DNA of 64,000 nt from Gyromitra esculenta (lineage: Eukaryota > Ascomycota > Pezizomycetes > Pezizales > Discinaceae), in NCBI GenBank assembly GCA_038503075.1, contig JBCAML010000003.1:1612001-1676000 (forward strand), in the 5' to 3' direction. A program made the translations under genes and the position numbers. The notes beneath the pieces are model-generated. The model was not told where the DNA came from, made no database searches, and was given only the letters and a program-made list of their open reading frames with translations. Numbering within the stretch: the first letter of the stretch is position 1; each line of letters opens with the position of its first letter. Below, in pieces: positions 31,441 through 43,852 of this stretch.

Positions 31441-34400
31441 CTAGCTCCGAAACCGAAGATTGGCCCGATCCTTCAACTTATTGAAAAAAGACTTTCGAAC
31501 CTTCCCCCCCCTGTTCTCTTCAGCCTCCACCTCCTTCTCCTCCTCTATATCATTCATATTTTTCTTCTTCGTATCATCTGAAATATCCGAGGCCGTATCT
31601 ACCAAGTTCATCGGATTAGTGATTTCTACAAAAAGGTCCTGGACTAGGCATGTGACAAACCGGCAACGCTATAGCCTGAGCTTTCCGCAATAGTTTCGCT
31701 TTGACTCGCAAAAGATAGCGAAGGCTCCAATATCATCGCTTGATTTCTTTCTTTAAGGACCTTCTTGGCCTCGTCGTATTTCCCCTGGTCTCGAAGCACC
31801 ATAGCCAGGTTTTTGACGCTTATCACAGTGTCGGGATGCTCCAAGCCTAGAATCTCCTCCATTCTTCCCAAGACTCGCCAGTATATTCCTTCTGCTTCTT
31901 CGTATTTCCCCGAATTCTGAAGTACCATAGCCAGGTTGTTGAGACTTGTCAGGGTTTTGAGGTGCTCTGAGCCGAGAACCTTCTCCCTTCCGGCCAGCGA
32001 CCGCCGATGCATCTCTTCAGCTTCGTCGTACCTCCCTAAATCTCCAAGAGCGAGAGCTAAATTGCTGATACTTATTAAAGTGCTAGGGTGCTCTGGGCCT
32101 AATGCTTTCTCCCTTCCTACCATCACTCGCCGGTACATCTTTTCAACTTCCTCAGATTTTCCAAGATTCCGAAGCAGTGTAGCCAGGTTACTAAGACTTG
32201 ACAAGGTGTCTGGGTGCGCTGGGCCCGATATTATCTCCCATCCTGCCACTGTTCGCCGATACATATCTTCAGCCTCCTCATATTTCCCTAAACTCTTAAG
32301 TACAGCCGCCAAATTGTTGAGATTTGTCAGGGTATCAGGATGCTCTCGACCAAAGAGTTTCTCAGTCCCCACTAGTGATCGCCGCTGCATCTCTTCAGCT
32401 TTGTCGTATTTTCCGCGGCCTTGGAGTACTAGAGCCATATTACCGAGACTCGTCAGAGTGTCAGGGTGTTCCGCACCTAAGACTTCCTCTCTTCCCGCCA
32501 GTACCCGCCAGTGCATCTCCTCGGCTTCATCATACTTTCCCTGTTCCCGAAGCATCAACGCCAGATTGCCGAGGCTTGCCAGAGTGTCAGGATGCTTCAG
32601 CCCTAAGACTTTCTCCCTTCCTATTAGTGATCGTTGGTACATCTCTTCAGCTTCATGATACTTTCCCAAATTCTGGAGAACTACAGCTAGATTGTTGAGA
32701 CTGGCCAGGGTGCTAGGATGCTCTGGGCCAAAGATTTTCTCCTGTCCCACCAGCGATCGTCGGTGCATCACTTCAGCCTCTTTATACTTTCCTTGATCTC
32801 GAAGTACTAAAGCCAGGTTGCTAGCGCTCATCAAAGTATCGGGGTGTTCTCGGCCCAAAACCTTTTCTCTTCCCGCCAATGACCGCCTGTGCATCTCCTC
32901 AGCCTCGGTGTACTTCCCTAAGCGCTGTAACACTAAAGCGAGATTATTGAGGTTTATCAAGGTGCTAGGGTGTTCTAGGCCGAAGCGCTTTTCCCTCCCT
33001 AGTAGTGACCGGCGGTGCATCTTTTCGGCTTCGTCGTACTTCCCTAATTTTCGAAGCACCGAAGCCAGACCATCGAGGTTTGCTAGGGTGCTAGGGTGCT
33101 CCAACCCCAATTTTTTCTCAAATCCTGCCAGCGACTGCCGAAGCATTTCCTCAGCTTCGTCATACTTCCCTAGATCTTGAAGTACTAATCCCAGGTTATT
33201 GAAACTTGTCAGAGTTTCGATGTGCTCTGTGCCGAAGACCTTCTCCCTTCCTGCCAGCGATCGCCGATGCATCTCTTCAGCTTCGTCATATTTTCCTAGC
33301 TTCCGAAGCGCGAGGGCTAGATTATTGAGGCCTATTAGAGTGTCAGGGTGTTCTGAGCCTAGAGCCTTCTCCCTTCCCACTAGCACTTGCCGGTGCATCG
33401 CTTCGGCTTCATCGTACTTTCCTAGATCTTGGTGTATCAAAGCCAGCCTGTTGAGGGTTTTCAAGGTTTCGGGATGCTCAGGGCCAAAAGCTTCCTTGTT
33501 CATTTCCAGGGCCCGTTTTAAATGTCGCTCTGCGTCAGAATATCGCCCGGCCCTGTCCATATACCATCCCACATTAACTAGTAGTTTGCGACCTTTGCTA
33601 CTATTATCGAAACCATCCGAGTATTCGATGACGGCCAACGCATGGGGAAGATATGCTGCACATGTGGCCCATGAATTGTTATAGTCCTCTGGGAACAAAC
33701 TCGAAAGTAACTCCAACGCTTCTGATGCCCATTTCTTCTTATCGGCCAGTGTTAAAGAATCTTGAGTTGCAAGATGTACTAGACGATGAATCTCATATGT
33801 TCTACGGTCTTCATCATGTGTATTTGTGAGCAGTGAAAATCCCACAAGCCGCGCAAGCGCCTGAATAAACTTAAGCTCGTCATCTGCATCTGCCAGCTTG
33901 CTTGATTTGAGGATTTCTTCTGGAATACCTTGCCGATCAAGAAATGCAATGAGTTTAAGAAGATCAGCGGCTAACGGGCATTGTTCCTCAATCTGATTAA
34001 ATGTGATATTCCATGTGGTCAAAACCGCTTCCGGAACCGTCTGGTCTCTGCGCATGTCGACGAACCTCTCTCGTAGAAGCTGATTGCGATATTTTGTTTC
34101 GTTGAAAAGTTCCAAGTACTTCGAGGGGCCAAACTGAAAACTCAGTTGGGATTTTTCGTACATAAAGCCTACAGCTTGTGAGATGGCCAAGGGTAGGTTT
34201 CCTAACGCTTCCACCAACTTCGGCAACGCCTCTTGATCCTCTGGGGAAAAGGTTGTAAGATCGTTCCCTCCCCTCAAGAGCTCTAATGCATCGTTTGGGC
34301 TCATCTCCCCCACCTGGAGAACTTTTTTCCCTGTCAATCTACTAGCTGCTAGGAAATCTCTAGTTGTGATAATAACTATTCCTTTAGATCCTTGTGGTAT

Positions 34401-36256
34401 AAATTTCCATAATCCCACCCTGGCCTCCTCACTAATACCCCCTTCTCTAGGGAGGCTGACAGTACCAGTCTCTTCGTTGGGGAAAAACCTCAGAACATCA
34501 TCAGCGTTATCCAGAATGAGAATCCAGTCGCCGCTTTCTGGGCTTTCAAGCCAGTCCCGTGTAGAAGCTAAGATTGGAGTTTTCATATCTTCGTGTCCCG
34601 ATAAATTTGCAACCCTCGCGATCCTTCGATAATCGTGCTCAAACTTAGTGTAATTGCTTGCGTGCACCCAGAAGACAGACGACTGTCTTTTCAATTGATA
34701 CGAATACTCGATGGCGATTTGGGTTTTTCTAGGGTATGATGTAAGAACAAGCTACGTACTCCCGGCCCAGGCCATGGTATATGCTTACCCGATACCACCA
34801 AGACCGTAAAGTGCTATCCTCCGATGCCCTCCACTATTCTCTGAAAGCCTTTTTCCCAACTCAGCAAGGACATCATTACGCCCTATAAATTCGGGATTTT
34901 GAGAGTAGGGAACCAAAAAATGAGTTTTTAACTCAGTTGCTTATTATATACAATCAGCTTCGATTCTAGCTTTCTCTTTGTATCCTATCGGAATATACCT
35001 TGCTTTTTTCCACTAGCTGCAAGCTTCATCCGTCGAATCTCATGATACACTACCTTATAATCATCATCTTCCTCGTCATCAAATTTGCATATAGTATGAT
35101 GATCCCTGTCCATCGGAATTTGCACCTCATGCTCAACGTGTAGCTTGGCAGAGCTTTGGGGCACCACCTACAAGAAACCCAGTTAGTCTAGTTATCGACG
35201 GGCTACAGATATACTCACTATGTTATTGAGTATTGTTAATCTAGCCCTCCTAAGGCGAGTCTTTTTCGTCTCATAAAACGTTGCAAATTCCATAGAACTG
35301 TGATTGAACCGAAATTCTTCTGCAATCTCAACCAGTCGAGTAGAATCGCTACGGAGATCCTTAACAAGTTCTTCTCGCATATCAGAAGCTTTTGCAGCCA
35401 ACTCGACTATCAACCCATAATCCGCAGTAGGAGATCCTTGGTGTGGCGTAGCCAGAAAAGCGATGCCCTTTGTCACCCTATTGATGTCATTTTCTTTACC
35501 TTCCGCTCTCGCAAGATTGATTGCCTGCTTTTATGTCAGAAATTTTGGTCATAATTGGTGCACCCTATGATGTTTTACAAGTTTTACAACTATACCCCCA
35601 AGACTATGGCAAATAAAAAGTATCGGTCGCTCTCTTTCCTATCCAAAATCAGCGAGATCTAGTTTCCATCGCACTCAAGTGAGCTTTACTTCTTCCCTCC
35701 TTCCTAGATTGATTGAGCTGCGTAATCTCTTCGCAAAATCCCTGATATTTGCTACACTCTGCGAATTGAACAAGTCTGAGTCGTAGCCGTATGTCATGAT
35801 TCGAGCATCCGGAAGCTGACTTGGAAGAATATCACGGAGCCACATAAATTGATCTTGAGACGCCCAAGTTCTGAACGCATGTCCACCTAGGCCGTGGACC
35901 GCAATTATACTAGCGCAAAAAGTCAGACCCATCGATTCACTTCCAAGAGCAACTTTAGGGGGAGGGGGTCACTACTCAATAACAGCATCGGTACCCGCCG
36001 ATAAAACCGTCAGCCCAAGGAACTTTTCGTCCACCGTAACTTGCTTTCCCCCGATTTTCAACTTAGGCCGTCGCCCAAGGAACTCTTTTGCGCTTTCGCT
36101 ATTTGGAAACGATAGTGTGGCTGTCTGGGTTCTTTCCACTGGATCTGACGACGTCCTGGTCAGAGACGCCCCCGCGTTGTCGCTATAAAGCTCATATATA
36201 TCACCAATCGTCACCTCTTCAGGAACCCCTTGGATTCTTAGCGTAGCTATAGACAT
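31441..36256 (-). CDS. NLR-like STAND protein: serine-esterase domain, NB-ARC, TPR array
   Basis: Eight exons on the minus strand (36256-35976, 35909-35690, 35638-35579, 35524-35219, 35167-34999, 34939-34789, 34728-31661, 31598-31441) give about 1470 residues. Order: a short N-terminal region ending DEKFLGLTVL. Then an alpha/beta-hydrolase (IIAVHGLGGHAFRTW; nucleophile Ser about 179 in CHSLGG; FLATPHQGS). Then NB-ARC: YGLGGIGKTQIA, with P-loop Lys about 397 rebuilt by splicing; Walker B WILILDNADD; ITTRD; GNLPLAIS. Then 14 tandem 42-residue kinesin-light-chain-type TPRs with the form EHPDTLxxLNNLALVLxxxGKYDEAEEMHRRSL. The last exon adds an acidic/basic tail ending LRFRS. Fungal proteins of this architecture are implicated in non-self recognition and programmed cell death; that role is inferred. 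If the last intron is not spliced the protein ends at 31644. Confidence 0.9.
31727..33490 (-). repeat. Tandem 126-bp coding repeats (TPR array)
   Basis: Fourteen consecutive units of 126 bases in frame, each coding one 42-residue TPR. The most conserved part codes GKYDEAEEMHRRSLAGREK. Units differ by scattered substitutions and there are no indels, so the frame is kept throughout. Such high-identity arrays in fungal NLR-like genes can change unit number by recombination. Confidence 0.9.
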
Positions 36257-36917
36257 TAGCACTTTATACGCGATCGCTGAGCAGCAAAAGGATATTTAAC
36301 TAGGTTTGAATCGAAAGTTAAGAAACCTGGAAATTTGATAGTTTATATCTCACTTAGTGGAAAAGCGGGGAGGTCAGCGGCTCGGGCCGTTTCATGGCTT
36401 TGTGCATAAAAGCAGGGGGAATTTTTAATTAGATGCTAGAAATTCCGCAGAGTTTCCATTTTACTGGGTTATGGGGTGAGAAAACGGGGTGCCTTATGGC
36501 AGTGCCAGCGAGGCCACGACTCAGCGGCTCGGACCGTCTTGCGATTGAACAGGAAAGGATTTTCGGAGACAGCCCCAGAAAACTTCTTCATACCATGTGG
36601 CTAAATTGATTGTGCTGAAGAGGCGAATGCTTGGCATCGAAGCATTGGGCAGCTACAGGCTCAATCCCGAACTTATCCAATCAAAGTACTAGAATTCGAT
36701 TCATGATCAGCGCTTCCAGCCTGAGGCTGCAGGATACTACATTCTAATTTTAGCCTTCACCCCCTGAGTATCCGGAATACAACAATACCCCATAATTAGA
36801 GACCATAAAAGCCAGCTTTCATCAGTAGAGGCTTGCTACGTTACGTACTAACATTTCGAAGAAACGAGTGATATTTTATGACTAAATATTTTAGAGGAAA
36901 TGCTTTTAGGGCCTCAC
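36257..36917. other. Spacer upstream of the NLR-like gene
   Basis: No gene is supported. A short direct repeat TCAGCGGCTCGG(G/A)CCGT occurs at about 36373-36390 and 36521-36538, about 150 bases apart. Confidence 0.45.
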
Positions 36918-38930
36918 TTAATTCTCACATCCCCTCCTATAACCCTCCAAATCAAAAACAAAAAATCCAACTCGCGTAACGGATCTCTCATTAAATCTTG
37001 ACAGTGATGCCATCTCTCCCAGATGCATCGGCCTAATCCATTTAATCAAATCCTTTTTCCCTTCCATTTCAGTCACCCCCGTCTCCGCCACTGCAAACCG
37101 TTCATCTACCTTTAGCGTGGATATATCAAGCCGCCGATCTTCTATCACGAACAATCGGAGTTTACAACAATAAATTGCGAGTAGTTCCACTAAAGCCCGT
37201 GAAATACCCGCTCCACAATACGCATCACGTACGCAAAACTGTAGCCATTCCAAATCGCGACAGGCCTTAAGCGCTGCAAGTGATCCCGCGTTAAACGGGA
37301 AACAATATCGTCGTTGCGTATCGATGCCCCAACAGTTCTGAATCGTCAGACTGCGGACTCTGCCACGCGAGAGTAGGGCTGCTAGAGCTTGCGAGTCGAT
37401 GCATTCAACGAAAACGTCTTGCAGCTGCGGGTTTGCGATTACAATAACGTGGGTGATTTCAAGAGGCGCAGCAGTAATGTTATCGCTGCCTGGCCGGGTT
37501 TCGCCTTCGATCGCTCCTCCTTCGGACCCTCGCCCGCTAAAATGTGAGGAATTTGAGGCGATGACTAGGGATTTTAGGTCTCTGAAAACAACTTCCGTCC
37601 ATCGGCTCCAGTAATTTATGTTGTTAGGACGTGTGCTGTTGGTGCCAGTGGTATTATTATAACTTAGGATCTCGCAGTCTATCCATACCTCCAGCCTCTC
37701 CAGGTCTTTCATTTGCTTTGCAGCTAGCTCTTTCCACCATCTCACTTCAGGAATTGTACCATGTCTTACGCATAGCTTCTTTATACCCTCAGGGGCCCAT
37801 ACGAACCCGAATAACTCTGCAGAGTACTCAACCGACCTAAGAGCCCGAAACGAAAGCCGTCCGAACTCCGTCTCATCGTCGAACGTATAACCCACATACG
37901 GATAATACTCCCCTGAATATTCATCAAACAATGAAACCACCAAGTGTCTCGGAGGCCACCGTCAAGGTCTGATGTAAGGATTGTTAAATCTTGTAGACTC
38001 TGTTGCAGGTTCGGGAGCACATGGACGGAAAACAACTCAATCATTGCTGGGCGGCGGATAAAAGTTGTTTTCAGCGAGGTGATAGTCGATGGAGGCGGGA
38101 CCTCTGAGAATAGGGCATGCACAAGTGTGAAATGCGTTGTCGAAATCGTGAACCGCACGTCGGGATGTGTCACTGCAAATTTGCTGAGTGTTCGGCAGAA
38201 GTCTTGTGCTTTTTGAACTGCTTTGAGCTCAGTTCCGGAGATGTCTCGATGAAGTTTAGGAGCTAACAGATGTACGTCAATATTGTTAGTTAATTCTTAG
38301 ATCAGGTATATTTGATTAGCTTTGCATCTTGAGCGTGGATTAAATCGTGTCTCAATTATCATTGCCCTGCTTCGAACGAGGATGGAATAGAGATATTTAA
38401 ACCGAGAAATACTCACATCTATCGTAAACAATCCGGATAGAAGTCAATCCATCAAATTTCCCCAGTCCCATTATCTCTTTAAATACTGCATGGAATTCCC
38501 CGTTCATCCACCAACCAACGTTATCGAAAGGTTCTAAACAGCCGCCCAGCACCCCATCCCGCAACTCTATACTCCGAATCAACTCGAAAGTTTCATCACG
38601 AATCCAACCCTTCCTAGCCGCAGTGTAGAACTTCAATATGTCCCTCACACCCATAAACCGCATGTCTATTCCAGTATAGATTTTGCTATTTATTGTTTCA
38701 GGAGATAATCGGAGATATGGTGGTGACTGCGCCGATGGTATCCGAAGCCTGAGACGGTCACCGAAGACGTGGGGAATTGCAGATCCAAACTGTAGATGCC
38801 GCCACAAGAGCGGATTCGCTTTGACATAGAGTGCCCGAGAAGTTAAGCAGACAGATGCTACGGCCGAGTATGGTAATAATGAAGTTATCTCAGAAAAAAG
38901 TTCGCATGGAAGATTCTCAAGTTTCGCCAT
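36918..38930 (-). pseudogene. F-box protein with leucine-rich C-terminal region, apparently frameshifted
   Basis: The N-terminus MAKLENLPCELFSEITSLLP is an F-box (LPxEL then ISxLLPxxxVxSVCLTSR), the Skp1-binding part of SCF ubiquitin ligases. Exon 1 is 38930-38417 with a strong GTGAGT donor. Exon 2 starts at 38262 after TGTTAG and reads VQKAQDFCRTLSKFAV onward to LQDLTILTSDLDGG near 37965. From there the coding continues one base out of phase as RHLVVSLFDEYSGEYY and runs to the stop at 36918. No GT-AG pair can bridge this spot, so one base has been lost (or two gained) near 37960-37975. The C-terminal 340 residues look like the degenerate leucine-rich region of fungal F-box proteins. If the shift is an assembly error, the gene would code about 610 residues. 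Confidence 0.7.
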
Positions 38931-40769
38931 TGTTGCTGCCAGCTAAAGTGATGGGAGCCTGTATAGAGTCTGCAAGACAGACGGTCCCAAGGACTATATA
39001 ACCACCATCCACGTCTAACTTATGCAAAAGGGAAGTATTTCGTGATATTTATGCTCTAGTATGCATTCGGCAAGTATTCGGTGCAAATATAGTTTAGGCA
39101 ACCCGTCCGTGTTCTGCCAAATGCCTCTTCGGTATTCGATCCTCTCTCTCCGGAGCAGAGGGTGGATGATGATACTAATACGTACCCCCACACATACAAT
39201 TGCCCAACCGCTGCATTATATCATACACCTCACAGGTTGATGCTCAGCGGGATTAATCGGCGATTATAATTGTGGCGATTTCTATCTCCGAGCCAGCAAA
39301 CCATTGCAGCTAAGAAAGGTATGACCCTCACTTCTTCCAGATGAATGATGGAGAACCTCCCTGAAGTGCCCACATGAGTGACGGTAACTTGGAGACCACA
39401 GCATCCCAGGAGACCTACATACCTTCCTAGTTAATCGAGGGGCGAACATGAGGGTGAGATTGTACGGAAATTCGTTGAGAAGTGTAACAATGTTGTATAT
39501 ACTACTAATTTGTGTTATCTCACTGATGACGGAGATGAGGTGGTTCTTTCATGAGCGCATCAGAAGACCAAACATCTGTTGGTCTAGGCCCTAAACCCCG
39601 AGCCCTACCTAACCAGGCCTAGCCCTTATCATCCTTGTAGTGCCCACGCGAGGTTGTAGCAATAAACAATTAAGCATCAGGTCCCTCTTTCGGCAATATA
39701 GCTACAAAACTACCAAAGCTAGATTCAGTTTTGGAGGTGGGTATATAGATATCCCAGGGCCGGGGTGGACGTGGAGGGCATGGGACTCAAGCCCATAGCC
39801 TTGTAAACACCAACGTCCCCATGGGTCTGCCCAAGAAAAATTCAAGTAATTACTGCATGTCATATTTGATTTGTTAATACTAGTACATACCTTCATAAGC
39901 ATGCAAAAGGGTACTTTGTAGAAACGCGCATCGCTATAGCTGCAGCCGGTGAAAACTAACTTAGAACAGAGAAAAGCAGTATGGTGCCTGAGATAGATGG
40001 CTTCTCTAAAGCTATCACCCCTGAGTGCTTTGTGCCGTGCTTTATGTATGCACTAGTCCTTTAAGTTAGGACTTTGGCATTACTTAATCATGTCGTTCCT
40101 ACCTATGCGAACCTGATATGTTCTACCAAGAATACGGTGCTGTGCTATTTCGAATTATATTTCATGTTATTTTACATGTAGAATTCTGGAGCTATTGACG
40201 CAAACAAATGTTTCAGAGAGCCCATTCGCTTTATGAAAAATGTGGGGAATGGGAAGTCTAGAATCAAGGCCACGAATCACCCTCTTCCAAAAACCCACCT
40301 ATGTATAGGTCTCGTAGACTAAAATTCCTTCATAGACTAATACTCCTTCCTAAATTAACCGAGTTTACTTTTATTATGCAATACATGAAAAGAACTCTGT
40401 TCGGTTCACATCTGCTGTGGCCCGCCAGTGAATTATTATTTTAAATAGTATAGCTATAGTATGCTCGCTGCGTCCTTCACCCTTCTACCAGAGTTCTTCT
40501 AGCCTACGCTAGCTCACCAAACACTCACAAATTTAATTTCACATCATTTATCCTTTAACTATAGTCGTAGGCGCGCCTAATACAAATCAAGTTTAAGGCA
40601 AGCCAGGTCGCTAGCCTTTTTAGTGGTCTTACTCTAGTCGTTATATGGGAAGGGGGTTTGGATGAATAAACGGGCAGGATAATACAAGGATGATCAAGGG
40701 TCGTGATATATCCCTCACAAACTTGCGAGCAACGCTCGTCCTAGATTTAGATAATCCTTGAGGGCTACA

Positions 40770-40924
40770 TATACTCGTTCCCATGAATATGAACCGGAAA
40801 ACAGGGGGTTGGGTTTTGTATGCTACGACGCCATTCTCAGACTGCGGGTTATACAAAGCCACTTCCGTAGCATATAAAGCCACACCTTCCTGTTTTCCGG
40901 TTCATATACCTAGGAACGAGTATC
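40770..40924. mobile_element. Hairpin MITE, TA-flanked (family 1, copy C)
   Basis: Outer ends CTCGTTCC and GGAACGAG, each followed outward by TA. The arms then share ATATGAACCGGAAAACAGG and its complement. The interior carries TTTTGTATGCTACG and two TACAAAGCCAC or ATAAAGCCACA units, showing an internal duplication. It is close to copy A in the AAAACA arm segment. Confidence 0.85.
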
Positions 40925-41066
40925 GCATACCTGTCTCACCAGTATAAGGGATAATTACGATTATATCCTTGTCATAACCTATCAAGAACCTATAATATGT
41001 TGGTTTATATCACTACATGCATTTTTGTGCCTTGCTTATATAAACTAATCACCTCGCTTAGCGAAG

Positions 41067-41197
41067 TACTTATCTCCCAGGAAAAGAACCCGGAAACAAG
41101 GGCGTGTGGCTTTGTATTCTAAGAAATCGCGCCTGATGTCATTGGCATTAAAGCTACACACCCCTGTTTCTGGGTTCTTGTCCTGGAAAACAAGTAT
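41067..41197. mobile_element. Hairpin MITE, TA-flanked (family 1, copy D)
   Basis: Arms CTTATCTCCCAGGAAAAGAA and GGTTCTTGTCCTGGAAAACA with inner CCGGAAACAAGGGCGTGTGG and CTACACACCCCTGTTTCTGG. Both ends are flanked by TA. The loop contains GATGTCATTGGCATTAAAGC. There is no coding capacity. Confidence 0.85.
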
Positions 41198-41212
41198 CTT
41201 CTTCTAAGATTA

Positions 41213-41409
41213 CCGTATATTCTCGAGAATAACGAAACGGCCTGGGCTGAAACAACAGGAGGATATCACGTCCTCACTAACCGGTCAGGCGCTGGGCCGC
41301 AAGACTGACCAGCAGACAGAGGTCTATTCTGTTCCCTCGGCCAGTAGCTATTACTGTGCTTCCTTATTGTCTCAGCCCAGGCCATTTCGTTATTCTCGAG
41401 ATTATACGG
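41213..41409. mobile_element. Inverted-repeat element, about 38-bp ends (family 3)
   Basis: The ends read CCGTATATTCTCGAGAATAA then CGAAACGGCCTGGGCTGA, with the complementary copy at 41372-41409 (CAGCCCAGGCC, ATTTCGTTATTCTCGAG). The interior is about 120 bases, with a second palindrome-like GGTCAGGCGCTGGGCC and GACTGACCAG. It lies 15 bases from hairpin copy D, so one probably inserted beside the other. The target duplication is unclear. Confidence 0.75.
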
Positions 41410-42007
41410 GATCTCGCCCGAAGTCAGAGGATTCTAGAATAGGATCACCACAGATCACTCCAATTATCAGCCTTGGGTCGAACCGCCTGATCGGCATGTG
41501 GTTGCGCATCTGATACCCATTCCAACGGTTATTCCGATTTCCGATGGTGTGCATGACGTATATGAAATTCGTACTGAGAAGAGCCCGAGCTTATTTGCAG
41601 CCAGATTAGGTCGGTCAATTACGTCTCTCGGCCAGTTAAATCGCTGTGCCAGATAATATTCGCACGTGTTTGTTGAAATAATAGTAAACAATATTACGTT
41701 TGGTTGTATGAGGAATATGCCCAACATCAACAGTGCCTCCTGTTCAATCATTAACTAGCTCTGCATTTGATATACAGCCTTGAACTTAATACTTACTAGT
41801 CTAGCTTTGAGGTGATCTTCAACCTGGAACGGAGCTGCGCCGGTCATCAAGGATGACTAGTTCTTCCTAGTAAAATTCGGTCTCGGCACAAAGCAGCCGA
41901 ATATCAGTATACAGGGGGGGATTGTCCTTAAATATCAGCTACCTCATCCTCCTTCCACAGCACCATAACGCCTCTAGGAACTTGGCTTCTTTATTTCACC
42001 GGCAATA

Positions 42008-43068
42008 ATGTTGAAGCTCTCAAATATTCTCCTTTTTCTCTTTGCGTCTACCTCGCTCGCTGCCAGCTCATCGGGATGTGGATCTAGCCTCCCGAATAAC
42101 CTCAGTGCTGGCGGGGCAAGCCAACCGTTCAGTATCACTTCCGGGGGCCGCACTAGGAGTTACCTACTTTATATTCCAGCGAATTACAAAGTGAACACAC
42201 CTGCGCCTTTGATTGTCTCGTACCATGGCAACACGAGGAATGCGACCGATCAGGAACGGATTTCCGAGTTTTCGCTGAGCAAATGGAATACTGATTTTGT
42301 TGTCGCATATCCTAACGGAGTTGATGTATGTTAACCTCTGGATGTTCCGTGGTGCATGCACGCGACGTTTATAGTCTGATATTGATACTGGTTGAATATC
42401 AATTAGCATCATTGGGAAGGCGCCTCTTATTCTACCACCGGTGTAGACGATGTTGCATTCACCAAAGACCTACTTGACCACCTCGAATCTTCATTCTGTA
42501 TCGATACAGATCGCCTGTATGCCTCAGGGAAATCCAACGGCGGCGGATTTGTAGGCCTACTGACTTGCGATGCCGTCATGTCCTCACGCTTTACGGCATT
42601 TGCGGCTGTCTCGGGTGCATTTTATCCTGATACTAGGATCCCCTGTAATCCCACAGGTAACCATGTACCGATTATAGACTTCCATGGAATGGCCGATACA
42701 ACTGTAAGTCTAAACACTCACCCGCTTCATTCGTAGTTGGGACTAACTTTTTTCCTCCTTGTGAAAAGATCCCGTACTATGGTGGCACTGGCGCAGGTGG
42801 ATCTTTGATTAGCATCCGCGAATGGCTTGAAGATAAAGCTGCACTCGACCGTGTTGGCTGCAGTAAAACACCTGATTCACGGGAGATTCTGAAAGATGGG
42901 TTGGTGTGGAAAGATGTGTGGAACTGTGGAGCAACGAACGGGAAGAGGGTGTTGGTTGCATATAATGAGACTGATCTAGCACATAGTTGGCCTGGCACTG
43001 AGCAAACTGGCGATGATCTTGTGATTGCTACACCTAGGATCATTGAGTTTTTTAAAGAGTGGCCGTAG
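42008..43068 (+). CDS. Secreted feruloyl-esterase / PHB-depolymerase-like esterase (CE1 type)
   Basis: Three exons (42008-42325, 42407-42703, 42769-43068) give 304 residues. Residues 1-18 are a signal peptide (MLKLSNILLFLFASTSLA). Then come the N-terminal block SSGCGSSLP and the strand RSYLLYIPANY. The family motifs APLIVSYHGN (oxyanion region), VVAYPNGVDHHWEG and nucleophile elbow ASGKSNGGGF (Ser about 149) follow. The acid region is DFHGMADTTIPYYGG and the histidine sits in DLAHSWPGTEQTG. The pattern is that of fungal type-C/D feruloyl esterases and the LpqC/poly(3-hydroxybutyrate) depolymerase group. These release ferulic and related acids from plant cell wall xylan or pectin. There is no carbohydrate-binding module. 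The exact substrate is not decidable by eye. Confidence 0.9.
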
Positions 43069-43852
43069 AGATTTGTATGTAGACTAGCTAAGGTGAATGG
43101 TTTAGATGACGAGTGTTTATTTTCTAGAATTATTCTATAGACTGTGTATGCATATTTATGATCATAATCAACTTGCCATTGGGTGTCACAGAGCTTGAAT
43201 AAATGTTGAAATAATAGGGAAATTTGCCTGTTTTCACGTACTTACTAGGGTATCATGGATTTAAGCGGTCACCGTGTCTTACTGTATTTCGCAATATTTC
43301 GCTACGTCCGACGTTGTTCTCCTTTTCCAGGCTGTCCCAATACTTCCCCCTGACCTAAGTATTGTGAGGCACAAGTATACACTTGACGGTACCCTTCTAG
43401 AATACTCCCGGTGACTGTGTACTCGAGCCTGTGTCTCTTACTAATTTCCGTCTCCGAAGCCGTGCTTGATAGCGAAGGTCCCTGTATTATGAAGCTTTTC
43501 CACCAATAAGTAGTATCATAAAACGAGTGAGTGCTGGTGATTTAGGGTAGATAACCGAGGCTAAGCAATTGTTAGCACCTCTAAATGTAAACGACTGTGA
43601 ATTACATGGAGATTACACCATTGCATACGGTAGAACATTACTTTTGATTACCCAAGTAAGCTATTATAAAACCAACAAAAGAAAACCATGCCAGGTATAT
43701 AGATATCGTACAACTAGAAAAGAAGCTAAAAATGAAAAAAAAAGTGCCCTCGAGACGTGAACAGATCATTAGACCTTATTATAACTTCATTAACCCCATC
43801 ACTTCTTACCCTCCCATCACTCTTCACCGTCTCCAATCCACCACCCCCATCA
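43069..43852. other. Convergent spacer
   Basis: 3' regions of the esterase and the C2-domain gene. AT-rich, with an A run near 43734-43744 and no supported gene. Confidence 0.5.

Larger units (their letters stand above)
38931..42007. other. Gene-poor region with clustered MITEs
   Basis: About 3 kb without a supported gene. It holds two family 1 hairpins (40.77-40.92 and 41.07-41.20 kb) and an unrelated 197-bp inverted-repeat element (41.21-41.41 kb). Other frames are short. Confidence 0.6.

Noticed and set aside
31936..33684. Plus-strand ORFs of 120-240 residues with repeated RRCISSASSYFP motifs
   Set aside because: They are antisense shadows of the 126-bp TPR repeats; their periodicity equals that of the real array.
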